A program made the translations under genes and the position numbers. The notes beneath the pieces are model-generated. The model was not told where the DNA came from, made no database searches, and saw only the letters and a list, made by a program, of their open reading frames with translations. Of a stretch of 64,000 nucleotides of DNA, positions 53,936 through 62,157 are shown piece after piece. Positions within the stretch are counted from its first letter, which is position 1. Every line of letters begins with the position of its first letter. The DNA comes from an uncultured Dehalococcoidia bacterium (GTDB lineage Bacteria > Chloroflexota > Dehalococcoidia > Lucifugimonadales > UBA3495): contig OY282565.1 in the NCBI GenBank assembly GCA_958296445.1, positions 3,025,570 through 3,089,569 on the forward strand. The letters run 5' to 3'.

Positions 53936-54420
53936 TGGATAACTTGCTCCATCCCAATAAGTCGTCGCAGAATCCGCAGTGCGGCATCGTGATACTCCAC
54001 TCCTGCATGGCTGGCGCAAGCATTAGACAATACCACGGGCCGGATACCATGCTCGAACAAGCCGACTGCGGTAGCTGTCACGCAAGCATCGGTGTCAACG
54101 CCGCAGACGAATACTTCTTTGATGTTCTTACCTCCCAACTCCTCGAGTAAATCACTGCTGACCGAAGTGTATACGGTCTTGTTGATTACCCTTACGTTGG
54201 GCAGAGGCTCGAAGGCCAATGGCACGTCGTCGGAGTATTCGGTAAAACGTTCCCAACGCAAGAACTTCCGGTAAGGCGAACCTTCCATATTTACAAACCG
54301 GGTGGCGTAGACATACTCATATCTCGCCTGTAGTTGCTCGATTATCGGCACTATATGCTTGGTCTCACCATTGATGAAACCCTTCTGCACGTCGACAATT
54401 AGCAACGCTTGTTCAGACAT
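53932..54420 (-). CDS. Isochorismatase-family cysteine hydrolase
   Basis: A 162-residue protein: ALLIVDVQKGFI near 5-16 (catalytic Asp), a Lys in NKTVYTSVSSDLL near 90, and VFVCGVDTDACVTATAVGLFEHG near 110-132 with the nucleophilic Cys (given in part). The family includes nicotinamidases and ureidohydrolases. The ATG at 54420 is 2 nt beyond the asd stop codon; a GTG at 54429 is an alternative. Substrate not predictable. Confidence 0.85.
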   Translation of the reverse strand: MSEQALLIVDVQKGFINGETKHIVPIIEQLQARYEYVYATRFVNMEGSPYRKFLRWERFTEYSDDVPLAFEPLPNVRVINKTVYTSVSSDLLEELGGKNIKEVFVCGVDTDACVTATAVGLFEHGIRPVVLSNACASHAGVEYHDAALRILRRLIGMEQVIQ

Positions 54421-54421
54421 T

Positions 54422-55507
54422 TTAGCCACCCTTCGGAGCCACAGCAGACTGTTGATTTCGGGCGACTCGCGCCTCCAGGCAGCCCCGCGCCACCAGCTCC
54501 TCCGCTATCTGCAAGCTGTTCAGCGCCGCCCCCTTCCGCAGATTGTCGGAAACGACCCACATCGCCAGCCCGTTGGGGTTGGATATGTCTTGACGGATTC
54601 GGCCAACAAACACATCATCCTCGCCCGAAACGTCCCAAGGCATCGGGTAAGCCGCCGCCGACGGGTCATCCAGCACCGTCACCCCCGGCATCGCCGCCAG
54701 CGCCTCCCTGGCCTCCCCGGCCGACACCGGCCGGTCGAACTCCAGATGCACCGCCGCGCTATGCGACACATACACCGGAACCCGGACGCAAGTAGCGGAA
54801 ATCTGCAATTGCGGATCATGCAGAATCTTCTGCGATTCCTGCCGCATTTTCTGCTCTTCGTAGGTGTATCCCGACTCCAGAAAACGGTCTATCTGCGGAA
54901 TCAGATTATAGGCGATTTGCCCCGGTTCGCTGGCCGTGGCGCTATGGTCGGCGTCAATCAGCCGCTCCGACTGCTCCCGCAGCCCGGCCACCAGCGACGC
55001 CCCCGCGCCGGAAACCGACTGGTAGGTGTCAACGATGACCCGGCGGATGGCGCCCAGCCGCCGCAACGGATGCGCCGCCATCACCAGCGGCGTAGTGGAG
55101 CAGTTGGGAATGGATATAATGCCCTCGTGCCATTCCACATCGTCGCCGTTCACCTCCGGCACCACCAGCGGCACGCCCGGCTCCATACGAAACGCCGAGC
55201 CGTCGTCTATCACCACCGCCCCGGCGGCCACCGCGGCCGGAGCCAAGCGGCGGCTAACCTCGGAACTGGCCGATATAAAAGCCAAATCAACGCCCGCAAA
55301 AGAGTCCTCGGTGGCCTCTTCCACCACCAACTCCCGCCCCCCCACGGCAATGCGCCTGCCCGCAGACCGGCGCGACGCCATCAGCCGCAACCCGGGCGGC
55401 TTGGCGTATCGCTGCTCAATAATCCGCAGAAACTCCGCCCCCACGGCCCCGGTAGCCCCAACAACGGCAATGGTCAAATCTCGCACAGAATACCCTTCAC
55501 CCATCAT
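54422..55507 (-). CDS. asd: Aspartate-semialdehyde dehydrogenase
   Basis: A 361-residue oxidoreductase reducing aspartyl phosphate to aspartate semialdehyde for lysine, threonine and methionine synthesis. The NADP loop VVGATGAVGAEFL near residues 15-27, the nucleophile in SIPNCSTTPLVMA near 135 (Cys), and GYTYEEQKMRQESQKIL with the basic/acid residues near 233 are present. Preceded by dapB and followed by an isochorismatase gene. Confidence 0.93.
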   Translation of the reverse strand: MMGEGYSVRDLTIAVVGATGAVGAEFLRIIEQRYAKPPGLRLMASRRSAGRRIAVGGRELVVEEATEDSFAGVDLAFISASSEVSRRLAPAAVAAGAVVIDDGSAFRMEPGVPLVVPEVNGDDVEWHEGIISIPNCSTTPLVMAAHPLRRLGAIRRVIVDTYQSVSGAGASLVAGLREQSERLIDADHSATASEPGQIAYNLIPQIDRFLESGYTYEEQKMRQESQKILHDPQLQISATCVRVPVYVSHSAAVHLEFDRPVSAGEAREALAAMPGVTVLDDPSAAAYPMPWDVSGEDDVFVGRIRQDISNPNGLAMWVVSDNLRKGAALNSLQIAEELVARGCLEARVARNQQSAVAPKGG

Positions 55508-55581
55508 TAAGAATCACAAAACACTATACCAAACCGGGCGCCCAAAACCCGGTTGTAAAGATAAACCGCCCCAGCCGTCCC

Positions 55582-56376
55582 TTACAGCCCCAGCACATTC
55601 TCCAGCCCAACCACCAGCCCCGGGCGGGCGGCGGCTTCGCGGATGCAACGAACCACCCCCGGCATATAGCAGTCCCGGCCCAGCGTGTCATGCCGCAGAG
55701 TAACCGTCTGCCCCGCCGCCCCAAATACAACCTCATGGTGGGCGCTCCTGCCCGGCAGCCGGACGCTATGAACAGTTACGCCGTTCACGCTGCCCCCCCT
55801 AGTTTCCGGCAGATTTTCCCTTTCCGCTTCGTTGCGCCGGAACTGCTTTTGCCCCGCCAGGCTGTTGGCAAGGGCCAGCGAAAAGCCCGATGGCGCGTCT
55901 ATTTTCATTTCGTGGTGCGATTCCACAATGTCCACATAATCAAAAAATGGCGCGGCCTGCTCCGCCAGCTTTTTCAGCACAATGGCGCCCAAGGCGAAGT
56001 TGGGCGCGACAATAATGCCCACGCCGTTATCGTTAGCCAGCGCGTCAAGCTGCGCCAAGTGGTCGGCCGACAGCCCGCTGGAGCCCAGCACCAGATTGAC
56101 CTTGCGGGCGGCGGCAACGGCGGCGGCCTCCATACCGGCGGCGGCGTTGGTAAAATCCACCAGCGCATCCGGCCGCGTTTCCTCCAGCAACCGCGCCAAG
56201 CCCTCCGGCCCTACGACCAGCGGCACATCGCCGCCGGGCGTCGACAGCGCCCCCCCGCGGTCACTGCCGCAGACCGCCCCCACCAGCTCCAAATCCCCCT
56301 CGCGGCAGACGGCGGCGACAGTCTCGACGCCCATCTTGCCCGTTGCGCCGTGTATCACAACTCGAATCGCAGCCAT
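55582..56376 (-). CDS. dapB: 4-hydroxy-tetrahydrodipicolinate reductase
   Basis: A 264-residue reductase of the diaminopimelate pathway. The nucleotide loop VVIHGATGKMG near 5-15, APNFALGAIVLKKL near 126 and ESHHEMKIDAPSG near 152-164 (catalytic His and Lys) are family hallmarks. Start ATG 56376 follows GGGAGGG; the frame upstream is the GC-rich end of the pnp region and is not conserved protein. Confidence 0.95.
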   Translation of the reverse strand: MAAIRVVIHGATGKMGVETVAAVCREGDLELVGAVCGSDRGGALSTPGGDVPLVVGPEGLARLLEETRPDALVDFTNAAAGMEAAAVAAARKVNLVLGSSGLSADHLAQLDALANDNGVGIIVAPNFALGAIVLKKLAEQAAPFFDYVDIVESHHEMKIDAPSGFSLALANSLAGQKQFRRNEAERENLPETRGGSVNGVTVHSVRLPGRSAHHEVVFGAAGQTVTLRHDTLGRDCYMPGVVRCIREAAARPGLVVGLENVLGL

Positions 56377-56397
56377 CTCAACGCCCTCCCTGATAAA

Positions 56398-56470
56398 AAT
56401 AACCACAGAGAACCCGAGACCACCGAGTATAAAACCTAAACTCTGTGTTCTCCGTGCCTCTGTGGTTAAA
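56398..56470. repeat. Palindromic intergenic repeat (CTCTGTGTTCTCCGTG type)
   Basis: AACCACAGAGAAC near 56401 and TCTGTGTTCTCCGTGCCTCT, then GTGGTTA, near 56443-56467 form an imperfect inverted repeat between pnp and dapB. A single copy of the right arm lies at 51632-51660. Interspersed repeats of this type occur in many bacteria. Confidence 0.75.
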
Positions 56471-56479
56471 CGAAAACCC

Positions 56480-58804
56480 CTAACCGCGCGGGCCGCGCCC
56501 GCCGCCGTCGAAGCGCCGTTCCTGCCCGGCGCCGGGGCCCGGGCCGCGCCCGCCGCCGCCACCGCCCGGGGGACGGCCCCCGCCGTTGCGCCGCTGGCCG
56601 CCGCCACCGCCGCCATTGTTGAAGCCGCCGCCAGGACGCCCGCCGCCGCGGCCTCCCCGGTCACCGCCCCGGTCAAAGGCCGGACGGGGCGCCGCCGGAC
56701 GCGGCGCGGGCGGGCTGTCGTCGCCGAACAAGGCCCGGCGCGACAGGTTCACCCGCCCCTGCGAGTCTATTTCGTGTATCATCACCGTGATTTCCTGCCC
56801 CTCGGTCAGGTCTTCCTCCAAGTCGCCCAAGTCGCCGTTGCGAATCAGCCCGTCCCGCCCCGGCACCAGCTCCACGAAGGCCCCGAAGTTGGTCAAGCGC
56901 ACCACCTTGCCGGTGAAAATGTCGCCCACCGCCAGCTCGCGGGTCAGGCTGTCCACCCTCGAATGCGCCGTCTCCAGCTTAGTCTGGTCTACGCCGCCAA
57001 TGGTGACCGTCCCATCATCCTGCACATCAATGGAAGTCCCGGTTTCTTCCTGAATCCCCCGAATCACCCGCCCGCCGGGGCCAATCAGCGCCCCTATCTT
57101 GTCCGGGTTAATCTTCAGCCGAATCATCTTCGGCGCGTGAGGGCTCATCTGCCGGTTCGGAGTGGTAATCACCTGCGCCATCCGGTCCATAATGTACAGC
57201 CGCCCGGCGCGGGCCTGCTCCAGTGCCTGGGCCAGAATTTCTTGGGTAAGCCCCGTCCACTTGATGTCCATTTGCAGGGCGTTGACCCCGGCCGCGGTTC
57301 CGGCCACCTTGAAATCCATATCGCCCAGAAAATCCTCAATGCCCTGAATGTCGCTCAAGATGGCGTACTGCCCGTCCTCCCCGGTCACCAGCCCCATAGC
57401 GATGCCCGCCACCGGCGCCTTCAGCGGAATCCCCGCGTCCATCAAGGCCAGCGAAGTGCCGCAAACGCTGCCCATCGAAGTGCTGCCGTTGGAGCTAAGC
57501 ACCTCCGACACCACCCGGATGGCGTAGGGAAATTCGTCCTCCGCCGGCAACGCCGGCAGAACCGCCCGCTCGGCCAAAGCCCCATGACCGATTTCCCTGC
57601 GGCCCGGCGAACCGACCCGCCTAGCCTCCCCGGTGGAGAACGACGGGAAGTTGTAATGATGCATAAACCGCTTGGTGTTGTCCGGCCCCACCGTGTCCAA
57701 TGTCTGCTTCATCGCCATCGAACCCACGGTCACCGTCGAAAGCACCTGCGTCATCCCCCGCGTAAACAGCCCCGACCCGTGAGTGCGCGGCAGCACCCCC
57801 ACCTCGCAGGATATGGGCCGAATCTCCTCCAGCGCCCGCCCGTCCGGGCGAATGTGCCGCTCCAGTATCCGGCGGCGCACCTCGTCGCGCATCACCCCCT
57901 TGAAGCCCTCGGAAATCACCCGCTCCGAGTATTCCTCACCCAGCTTTTCCGCCACTTCCGCCCGCAACGCATTCTCCCGCCCCTCCAGCTCCACCTTGTC
58001 CAGATTCTCCTCCAGCGCATCGGCCAGCCGGGAGCCTATGACCCCGCGAATACTGCCGTCGAGCTGCTGCGCGGCCTCCTTGTCGCTCTTGACCTCGCCC
58101 TTCGGCTTGCCCGCCCGGGCCGCCAGCTCCTCGATAAGCTCGATAATCTCGCCGTTGGCTTCCTGAGCCCGGCGGATGGCCTCAAGGATGACTTCCTCCG
58201 ACGCCTCATCGCATCCCGCCTCTACCATAATAATGGCGTCGCGGGTGCCGCCGATGACCATGCTAAGGGTACTGCTGTCGCTTTCCTGATAGGTGGGATT
58301 GATGATGTACTGCCCGTTGCGGTAAGCGATGCGGCAGGCCCCGATAGGCCCCTCAAAGGGTATCGGCGAAATCGCCAACGCCGCCGACGCGCCCACCATC
58401 GCCAACATTTCCGGCGGATTCTCCTGGTCGGCGGACAGCACGGTAAGCGTAACCTGCACATCATTGTGCAGCCCCTTGGGAAACAAGGGACGGATGGCCC
58501 TGTCGGTAAGCCGCGAGGCAAGTATCCCTTCCTGCCCCGGCCGGCCTTCCCGCCGGAAAAAGCTGCCCGGAATCCGCCCCGCCGCATACAGCCTTTCTTC
58601 GTAATCCACGGTCAGGGGCAAAAAGTCAATATCCTCGGCCCTAGGCCGGTCGGACATCACGACGGTAGCCAGCACGATCGACTCGCCATAGCGGACGGTC
58701 ACCGCGCCGTGGGCCTGGAAAGCCAGCCGCCCGGTTTCCAGCACCAAAGTTTCCCCGCCGATTTCGCGGTGAACCACGGTGGGAGCTGCCAGTTGAGTGG
58801 ACAT
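56480..58804 (-). CDS. pnp: Polyribonucleotide nucleotidyltransferase (PNPase) with RG-rich tail
   Basis: A 774-residue exoribonuclease with two RNase PH domains (FFRREGRPGQEGILASRLTDRAIRPLFPKG near 72-101 and GSPGRREIGHGALAERA near 402-418, in parts), a KH domain (IGALIGPGGRVIRGIQEETG near 579-598) and an S1 domain (GDIFTGKVVRLTNFGAFVEL near 642-661). The last 75 residues are an unusual Gly/Arg/Pro tail (RRNGGGRPPGGG, GRGPGPGAG). It degrades mRNA 3' to 5' and follows rpsO as in many bacteria. Confidence 0.95.
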   Translation of the reverse strand: MSTQLAAPTVVHREIGGETLVLETGRLAFQAHGAVTVRYGESIVLATVVMSDRPRAEDIDFLPLTVDYEERLYAAGRIPGSFFRREGRPGQEGILASRLTDRAIRPLFPKGLHNDVQVTLTVLSADQENPPEMLAMVGASAALAISPIPFEGPIGACRIAYRNGQYIINPTYQESDSSTLSMVIGGTRDAIIMVEAGCDEASEEVILEAIRRAQEANGEIIELIEELAARAGKPKGEVKSDKEAAQQLDGSIRGVIGSRLADALEENLDKVELEGRENALRAEVAEKLGEEYSERVISEGFKGVMRDEVRRRILERHIRPDGRALEEIRPISCEVGVLPRTHGSGLFTRGMTQVLSTVTVGSMAMKQTLDTVGPDNTKRFMHHYNFPSFSTGEARRVGSPGRREIGHGALAERAVLPALPAEDEFPYAIRVVSEVLSSNGSTSMGSVCGTSLALMDAGIPLKAPVAGIAMGLVTGEDGQYAILSDIQGIEDFLGDMDFKVAGTAAGVNALQMDIKWTGLTQEILAQALEQARAGRLYIMDRMAQVITTPNRQMSPHAPKMIRLKINPDKIGALIGPGGRVIRGIQEETGTSIDVQDDGTVTIGGVDQTKLETAHSRVDSLTRELAVGDIFTGKVVRLTNFGAFVELVPGRDGLIRNGDLGDLEEDLTEGQEITVMIHEIDSQGRVNLSRRALFGDDSPPAPRPAAPRPAFDRGGDRGGRGGGRPGGGFNNGGGGGGQRRNGGGRPPGGGGGGRGPGPGAGQERRFDGGGRGPRG

Positions 58805-58887
58805 AAAAAAACTCGACCTCTCACAAAGGTGAGTTAGCCGTAAAAAAAGCAGGGTGATACCGAGGGGGCCGTGGGCTAGACGAAAAA

Positions 58888-58914
58888 CAACCCCGATGCT
58901 TGCCATCGGGGTTG
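58888..58914 (-). terminator. Intrinsic terminator between rpsO and pnp
   Basis: An 11-bp stem (CAACCCCGATG with CATCGGGGTTG, 5-nt loop) is followed on the minus strand by TTTTTCG. It lies 12 bp after the rpsO stop and 84 bp before the pnp start; read-through or PNPase autoregulation at this site is plausible. Confidence 0.85.
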
Positions 58915-58925
58915 CGGAAAAGGAA

Positions 58926-59192
58926 CTACCGACGCAGGCCAAGCCTAGCAATGAGTGTCTGGTAGCGGTTTACGTCTTCTTTGCTCAAGTAATTCAGCAA
59001 CCGCCGGCGTCTGGAGACCATGCCCTGCAAACCCCGGCGGGAATGAACATCCTTGCGGTGCGTCCTCAAATGGTCAGTGAGCCGCCTGATGTTCTCCGTA
59101 AGGACTGCTACCTGAATTTCAGCGGATCCCGTATCCCGGTCGTTGATGCGATACTCGCGGATGATGTTGGTTTTAGTTTCGCCGTCTAGCAT
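58926..59192 (-). CDS. rpsO: 30S ribosomal protein S15
   Basis: An 88-residue S15: [42 protein letters not shown] and [23 protein letters not shown] (given in parts) are the conserved blocks. It binds 16S rRNA early in 30S assembly. Precedes pnp across a terminator hairpin. Confidence 0.97.
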   Translation of the reverse strand: MLDGETKTNIIREYRINDRDTGSAEIQVAVLTENIRRLTDHLRTHRKDVHSRRGLQGMVSRRRRLLNYLSKEDVNRYQTLIARLGLRR

Positions 59193-59299
59193 TTGGCGTA
59201 CTTCGCTTCTCTTGCTTCTTCTTTAACCTAACTTCCTCACAATCATACCACGCCCAACCCCACTTGGCAACCACGCATACCCAAACAGAAAATTGCCAA

Positions 59300-59402
59300 A
59301 ATTCCCTCCCCCTCCGGGGGGACGGGGCGCAGCGTCCCAACGCCACAGAGGGCCAAAATCCCCTCCCCCTCCGGGGGAGGGTTAGGGTGGGGGCGTCCCC
59401 CT
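59300..59402. repeat. Interspersed intergenic repeat, copies 3 and 4
   Basis: A partial copy (59300-59322, CTCCCCCTCCGGGGGGAC) and a full copy (59357-59402) of the block found at 9676 and 10282, between rpsO and the aspartic protease gene. Confidence 0.8.
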
Positions 59403-59463
59403 CCGCCACAGAAAACGCCGGAAAACGCCATCGCGCCTACCCCGCCGCAGACCCCCGTCAGCA

Positions 59464-59817
59464 TCACAGCAACATATCAACCCGGTTCAGCTCGCCGTCC
59501 ACCGGATTAACATGATAGCCCAACGTTTCAAGGGCGGTCACGCCCATAATCGCCGGGTCGCCTTCGTTGCCGAACACAGCCGTCACCCCTGCGGTTGCGC
59601 CCTCATAATGCATATCCACCGTGCCAACATCCCGCATCACCACCCCGCCGAAACCCCGGAATCTTCGCTGACTGCTGCGCCTGATTCCCATTTTGTCCAG
59701 CAGGCTGGCCGGAAAAACGCTGAGCGTCGCGTCCGTATCAACCAAAACGCGAACTTCCTCGGCAGAATCCGGCTCAGACGGATGGGAAAGACCAACGTTG
59801 ACGTGAACAAATCCCAT
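59464..59817 (-). CDS. Clan AA (retropepsin-like) aspartic protease
   Basis: A 117-residue protein with the active-site pattern VLVDTDATLSVFP near residues 26-38 (usual D-T-G-A-T/S; here G is D) and IMGVTALETLG near 90-100, the hydrophobic-hydrophobic-Gly flap-side motif. Active as a dimer in known relatives. The Gly-to-Asp change next to the catalytic Thr is unusual. Start ATG 59817 follows a G-rich stretch. Confidence 0.75.
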   Translation of the reverse strand: MGFVHVNVGLSHPSEPDSAEEVRVLVDTDATLSVFPASLLDKMGIRRSSQRRFRGFGGVVMRDVGTVDMHYEGATAGVTAVFGNEGDPAIMGVTALETLGYHVNPVDGELNRVDMLL

Positions 59818-59884
59818 AGCGCACCCCCCTAAATCCGATTCGCCCCGAACCCTGCTCAATTATACGATTGCCCCACCCAGCCCC

Positions 59885-61333
59885 CTACCGCCGCCGCTGG
59901 TCGCGGTAATTCGGCGCAGTGATTGGCACCCAGTCCACCACCATACTATCCACCAACCGCGAGGATATGCGCGGCTTGGCCTCCTCCAGCGCTTCAATGT
60001 CCGATGCGGTGGTGATGACCGTAGGCAAGCGGGCCTCGTGGCGGTGAACAACAATCTGATACAGCTTTTCCTCCGCCCACGGAGTGCTGTTTTCCGCCCC
60101 CAAATCGTCAAGAATCAGCAACGCAACAGTATTCAACTGCTCAAAAAGCTCATCAAACCCCACCGAACTGTCGGGGCTGTAGGTTGTCCGCAAATGGTCC
60201 AGCAGCGTCGGCACAAAAGCGAAAAACACCTGCCGCCCCTGCCGCAGGCTTTCCCCCGCGATGGCTACCGCCAAATGCGTTTTGCCGGAACCGCGCGGGC
60301 CGGTAAAAAGCAGCCAGCCCTCGGGAAAGACGGCAAAGGTTTGCGCCGACGCCACCGCGTTAGCCAGCAGCTCCCTGTCCCGCCGCGTCGCCCCGGTGCC
60401 GCCCGCCGGGTCGAAGTTGGCGAATGTCATCCGCGCCAGCATATCCCCCCGCACCTCGCCGATGCCCAGCGCCAACCGGCTGTTGAAGTGGCCCAGCGCA
60501 AGCGCCTTTGACCGCCCGCTCACCGACTCCAGCCGCGTGCGCAGCGTTTCATCCAGCCGGGGCAGCGGCCCCCGCACCGTCACCACCGTAGGCAAGTCAT
60601 TGTTGTAACGATGGTTAATAACCTGAAACAGCTTTTCCTGCGCCCACGGAGTCGCGCTGTGAACGCCCAAATCATCCAGCACCAGCAACGGAACATTCCG
60701 CACCTGCTCAAACAGCTCATCGTAGGGCATCGCGCTATCCGGCGCGTAAGCCGCCCGCAGATGATCCAGCAGATCGGCAACCATAATAAAAAAAGTGGTC
60801 TGTTGCCGCTCGATGCAACGATTGGCGATAGCCGCGGCCAAGTGGGTTTTGCCGCTGCCCGACGGCCCGGTAAGCACCAGCCAACCCTCCGGGTTCTCCG
60901 CGTAGGCCGCCGCCGCCGCCAAACCCTCGGCGAACATACGCCGCGACGCCGCATCCGGCAGCGGCCCCTCGGTTCGCGTAACCGCGAAAGTGACCCGCGA
61001 AAGGGCCCCCAGATTGCTGTAACGCCGCAGAGAATCCTGCCGCGCCGGGGATTCCTCATCATTCCGGCAGGCCGGGCAAGGAACCGCCTGCCCGAACCCC
61101 TGCTCCCCCACCGCCATACGCCGGGTCACCCACCCGGAACCCCTACAAGTGCCGCAACGGTCAGCCGCCGCCGGTTCGAGGTTCGCCGCCCCGGGATTCG
61201 CCCGCCCCGGGTTCCCCGGCCCGTGACTCGCCGCCCCCGGATTCCGATGCTGAACGCCGCCGCCGTTCATAGACTTCGATATGCTTTCGCCGCTGATTCT
61301 GCGCAGAATCTCGCCCAGGCTTTCCATCGTCAT
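59885..61333 (-). CDS. Double-AAA DnaC/DnaI-like helicase loader
   Basis: A 482-residue protein. An N-terminal low-complexity stretch (20-55) leads to a zinc ribbon (C60-x2-C63, C86-x2-C89). Two AAA domains follow: GPSGSGKT at 156-163 with LLVLDDLG near 216, and GPRGSGKT at 345-352 with LLILDDLG near 405. The domains share NHR/VHR, LLDHLR and DELFEQ motifs, so they arose by internal duplication from about residue 112. Single-AAA loaders are the rule. Its place two genes after dnaB suggests loading of the replicative helicase. Confidence 0.85.
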   Translation of the reverse strand: MTMESLGEILRRISGESISKSMNGGGVQHRNPGAASHGPGNPGRANPGAANLEPAAADRCGTCRGSGWVTRRMAVGEQGFGQAVPCPACRNDEESPARQDSLRRYSNLGALSRVTFAVTRTEGPLPDAASRRMFAEGLAAAAAYAENPEGWLVLTGPSGSGKTHLAAAIANRCIERQQTTFFIMVADLLDHLRAAYAPDSAMPYDELFEQVRNVPLLVLDDLGVHSATPWAQEKLFQVINHRYNNDLPTVVTVRGPLPRLDETLRTRLESVSGRSKALALGHFNSRLALGIGEVRGDMLARMTFANFDPAGGTGATRRDRELLANAVASAQTFAVFPEGWLLFTGPRGSGKTHLAVAIAGESLRQGRQVFFAFVPTLLDHLRTTYSPDSSVGFDELFEQLNTVALLILDDLGAENSTPWAEEKLYQIVVHRHEARLPTVITTASDIEALEEAKPRISSRLVDSMVVDWVPITAPNYRDQRRR

Positions 61334-62072
61334 TGCTTCCACCTCTCCAACCGCCCTTGCCTTCCGAACCCCAGCGGGACAGGATGGCGGCGATGTACTG
61401 CCAACTGCGCTTGTTCTCCAGCGCCGCGATTTCAAACGCTTCCCGAATCCAGCCCGGCGGATAGCGTTCTTCCGCTTCCTTCAGCCGCTCGGCGACGATA
61501 GGCGTCAGCAGCCCGATAGTATCTTCGTAGAGAGCGAATATATTAGGGCGTTCCTGCGGCCCCGCCGGAGCCTCGTCCGCGCCGGATGCAACGGCCACCG
61601 GCGCCGCGCCCGGCTGCTTCAGCATAGCCATAGCCCGCCGCCCGGCGTCATTATTCAAGGCGAAAAACACTTGCCCCGGCCCGGCCTCCTGCGCCAGAAA
61701 CACCCCCCGCCGCACCGCCAGCCGCAACCCGCGGCGAATTTCCCCCGAAGCGTCGCCGGTCTGAACCCCGCCGGGTTCCCCCCCGCCGTCCGGCCTAGAC
61801 TGATCCCCGTAGGATTCCGCCCCGCCGTCCGGCCCAAGCCGTCCCCCCCCCAATTCCGCCCCCGGGCGCAGCCCCCGCAACAGCGTCGTATCCGACAAAA
61901 ACTCATCCAGCGCCACCACCCGCGCCCCCTGCCGCTTGCGGCGCAGCAACCACAGCCCCCGCAGCGTCACCTTCAGCTCCGCCATATCGCGGATTTCCTC
62001 CAGCAACGGCCCAAAAAACGGGTCAGGCGTAGGCGTGTAAAGCGTGTCACGAGGGAAACCGGCAAAGCGCAT
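61161..62072 (-). CDS. DnaD-like replication initiation protein
   Basis: A 303-residue protein with a DnaD/DnaB_2 C-terminal domain: NIFALYEDTIGLLTPIVAERL near residues 185-205 and WIREAFEIAALENKRSWQYI near 218-237, the YEx-W-I/L motif region of the fold. A Gly/Glu/Arg-rich tail follows (ESGGGESRAGEPGAGES). DnaD bridges initiation and helicase loading. The 3' end overlaps the loader gene by up to 173 nt in another frame. Confidence 0.75.
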   Translation of the reverse strand: MRFAGFPRDTLYTPTPDPFFGPLLEEIRDMAELKVTLRGLWLLRRKRQGARVVALDEFLSDTTLLRGLRPGAELGGGRLGPDGGAESYGDQSRPDGGGEPGGVQTGDASGEIRRGLRLAVRRGVFLAQEAGPGQVFFALNNDAGRRAMAMLKQPGAAPVAVASGADEAPAGPQERPNIFALYEDTIGLLTPIVAERLKEAEERYPPGWIREAFEIAALENKRSWQYIAAILSRWGSEGKGGWRGGSNDDGKPGRDSAQNQRRKHIEVYERRRRSASESGGGESRAGEPGAGESRGGEPRTGGG

Positions 62073-62157
62073 CACAATACACCCGAGCTAGAGCGTGTCT
62101 GCAAAAAAGAGGAAGTGAAACCCCAAGAACCGCCGCCCCGCGCTCGATACCCCGCGC

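Noticed and set aside
55982..58837. Very long plus-strand ORF (951 codons) opposite pnp and dapB
   Set aside because: It is antisense to two clear genes with conserved motifs; its translation is rich in Pro, Arg and His, as expected of a GC-rich shadow frame.
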